Of a stretch of 6,806 nucleotides of DNA, positions 5,690 through 6,806 are shown piece after piece (position 1 is the stretch's first letter; each line of letters begins with the position of its first letter). The DNA is from Chloroflexota bacterium (GTDB lineage Bacteria; Chloroflexota; Dehalococcoidia; GIF9; UBA5629). Both the position numbers and the translations under genes were made by a program. A model generated the notes under the pieces. It saw only the letters and a program-made list of their open reading frames with translations, was not told the origin of the DNA and searched no databases. The stretch lies in NCBI GenBank assembly GCA_026389655.1, contig JAPLHL010000396.1, positions 1 to 6,806 on the forward strand, written 5' to 3'.

Positions 5690-6806
5690 ATGTATAAAGA
5701 AAATATCCTTTTAGTTGATGATGACCGGACCACGGCATCGACTATTAAGAATATTTTGTCAGGTGAAGGTTATGCTCTGGTCAAAACCGACTCCTGTGCG
5801 GAAGCCTTATCTATTATTCAAAAGAAAAACATTGACGTTTTGATTTTTAATTTATCCATCCGCGAAAGCAATGCCTTTGAGGTACTTCACAGGGCACGCT
5901 TCTTAAGCCCTACAATCGGTGTCATCGTGATGACTCAAAATGACTCTCCCGAGTTGCTTATTAAAGCATTCCAGGCAGGTGCACAGGCAATACTTGAAAA
6001 ACCTGTTAATAATAAGAATCTCAAAGAGATAGTGGAGGAGGTGTTGCAGCGAAGCCGGTTGGCCAAAGAAAATATGAGGCTAAAAACTTTGTTGCCCTTG
6101 TTTGAGTTGAATAAATCCCTGGTATCCGAACTCGACGCAGATAAAATCTTTAACAGGATCGTAAATCTTGTGTGCATCGAAACAAGAGCTGACAGAGTGT
6201 CGCTGATGCTGATGGACGAATTATCTCAACAATTAATTATTAAGTCTGCGATCGGCCTGCCCGGTGAATTGATAGGCAAGGGAGAGGAAATATCCGACGA
6301 TAGCATTGCCTGGTCAGTCGTTGAAACGGGGCGCGCTATATTACTTAATGGTGAGGCGAAGCAGATCAAGCTCACCGGGAACCCGGAAGTAGTTTCCTCG
6401 TTGTGTGTACCTCTTTTATTAAAGAAAAAGGTAATTGGGGTAATCAATTGCAGCAAAATTGCTTCACGCACCCCGTTTACCGAGGGTGATCTTGAGCTGC
6501 TGTACATCCTGGCCGGCCAGGCTGCCATAGCTATTGAAAATGCAACATTGTTCGACAGTGTCAAAATGCAGCAGAGGAACCTGGAGAGGTTTTTAAAGAA
6601 ATCTCTGACAGCCCAGGAGGATGAACGTAGAAGGATCTCATCAGAGCTTCATGACGGACTAGCTCAATGGCTGGTAAGCGCCTCTTATGGTATGCAATTG
6701 TGTGAAGCGTATCTCACATCAGAACGGCAGGAAGATACGCTCACTGAGATAAAACGCACTAACAATATTCTTAATCAGAGTGTCAAGGAACTCAGGCGCA
6801 TAATTC
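5690..6806 (+). CDS. Receiver-like/GAF sensor histidine kinase, NarX/DegS type (3' end cut by window)
   Basis: The frame is open from ATG 5690 to the last base; 372 residues are visible and the ATPase domain is missing. Residues 1-120 form a receiver domain with the acidic cluster D10-D12, T82 and K104 (LEKP). The phospho-acceptor position is N54 (in VLIFNLSIRES) and the usual Pro and Asp-Gly after it are also lost, so it is probably a pseudo-receiver. A short helix leads into a GAF domain (about 138-288; CVPLLLKKKVIGVINCSK at 239-256, then TEGDLELL and GQAAIAIENA). A dimerisation/phospho-acceptor domain of HisKA_3 type follows, with QEDERRRISSELHDG and H321. This is the NarX/DegS/LiaS class, which normally phosphorylates LuxR/NarL-type regulators. 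No transmembrane segment is seen, so it is likely cytoplasmic. It starts 57 bases after the zinc-ribbon gene; operon membership is likely but unproven. Confidence 0.9.
   Translation, partial: MYKENILLVDDDRTTASTIKNILSGEGYALVKTDSCAEALSIIQKKNIDVLIFNLSIRESNAFEVLHRARFLSPTIGVIVMTQNDSPELLIKAFQAGAQAILEKPVNNKNLKEIVEEVLQRSRLAKENMRLKTLLPLFELNKSLVSELDADKIFNRIVNLVCIETRADRVSLMLMDELSQQLIIKSAIGLPGELIGKGEEISDDSIAWSVVETGRAILLNGEAKQIKLTGNPEVVSSLCVPLLLKKKVIGVINCSKIASRTPFTEGDLELLYILAGQAAIAIENATLFDSVKMQQRNLERFLKKSLTAQEDERRRISSELHDGLAQWLVSASYGMQLCEAYLTSERQEDTLTEIKRTNNILNQSVKELRRII

Noticed and set aside
5935..6564. Minus-strand ORFs of 80 and 112 codons near the right end
   Set aside because: They are antisense to the GAF region of the receiver-GAF kinase, which is open from 5690 to the end of the window and has clear motifs.

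Overview
The window is a bacterial chemosensory gene cluster with every gene on the + strand. The base composition looks moderate, around the mid-40s percent G+C by eye. Gene density, strong AAGGTGA/AGGAGGG-type ribosome sites, one TTG start, and the sequence style suggest a Gram-positive-like or Chloroflexota-like anaerobe. The style cues are a short CheY ending in an FVVKPF-type motif and a kinase with an ELHDGLAQWL phospho-histidine motif. I lean weakly to Chloroflexota (Dehalococcoidia/Anaerolineae-like) over Firmicutes; nothing in the window fixes the taxonomy.

Layout: 1-123 is the end of a methyl-accepting chemotaxis protein. Positions 124-322 are a 199-base spacer with several hairpins. 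Then come cheY (323-679), cheB (691-1812) and cheR (1809-2618, ATGA overlap with cheB). Next are two tandem, paralogous HD-GYP-type genes (2653-3807 and 3846-5030) and a small gene encoding a zinc-ribbon protein (5063-5632). Last is a histidine kinase with an N-terminal receiver-like domain and a GAF domain, cut by the window edge (5690-6806+). From cheY onward the gaps are 57 bases or shorter and I see no terminator between genes, so one transcription unit is plausible.

How the genes fit together: the MCP, CheB and CheR make a normal sensing and adaptation module, and CheY is a complete receiver with all its phosphorylation residues. The output side is unusual. Both HD-GYP proteins keep the HHExxxGxGYP signature but have the HDxGK metal motif changed to QN(I/M)GY, so they are probably not active c-di-GMP phosphodiesterases and may be sensors or scaffolds. 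The zinc-ribbon protein begins with a segment (MLSQEDIDAMV) that closely matches the N-terminal CheY-P-binding peptide of FliM/FliY, but it has no FliM or FliN body. Instead it has an Ala/Pro-rich linker, a predicted coiled coil and a four-cysteine ribbon with a tryptophan-rich tail. The kinase's receiver domain has Asn where the phospho-accepting Asp should be.

The most interesting reading, an inference, is a chemosensory pathway whose CheY output goes to a non-standard target through a FliM-mimic adaptor, together with catalytically degenerate HD-GYP proteins. No flagellar, pilus, cheA or cheW gene lies in the window, so the motor or other output cannot be identified here.
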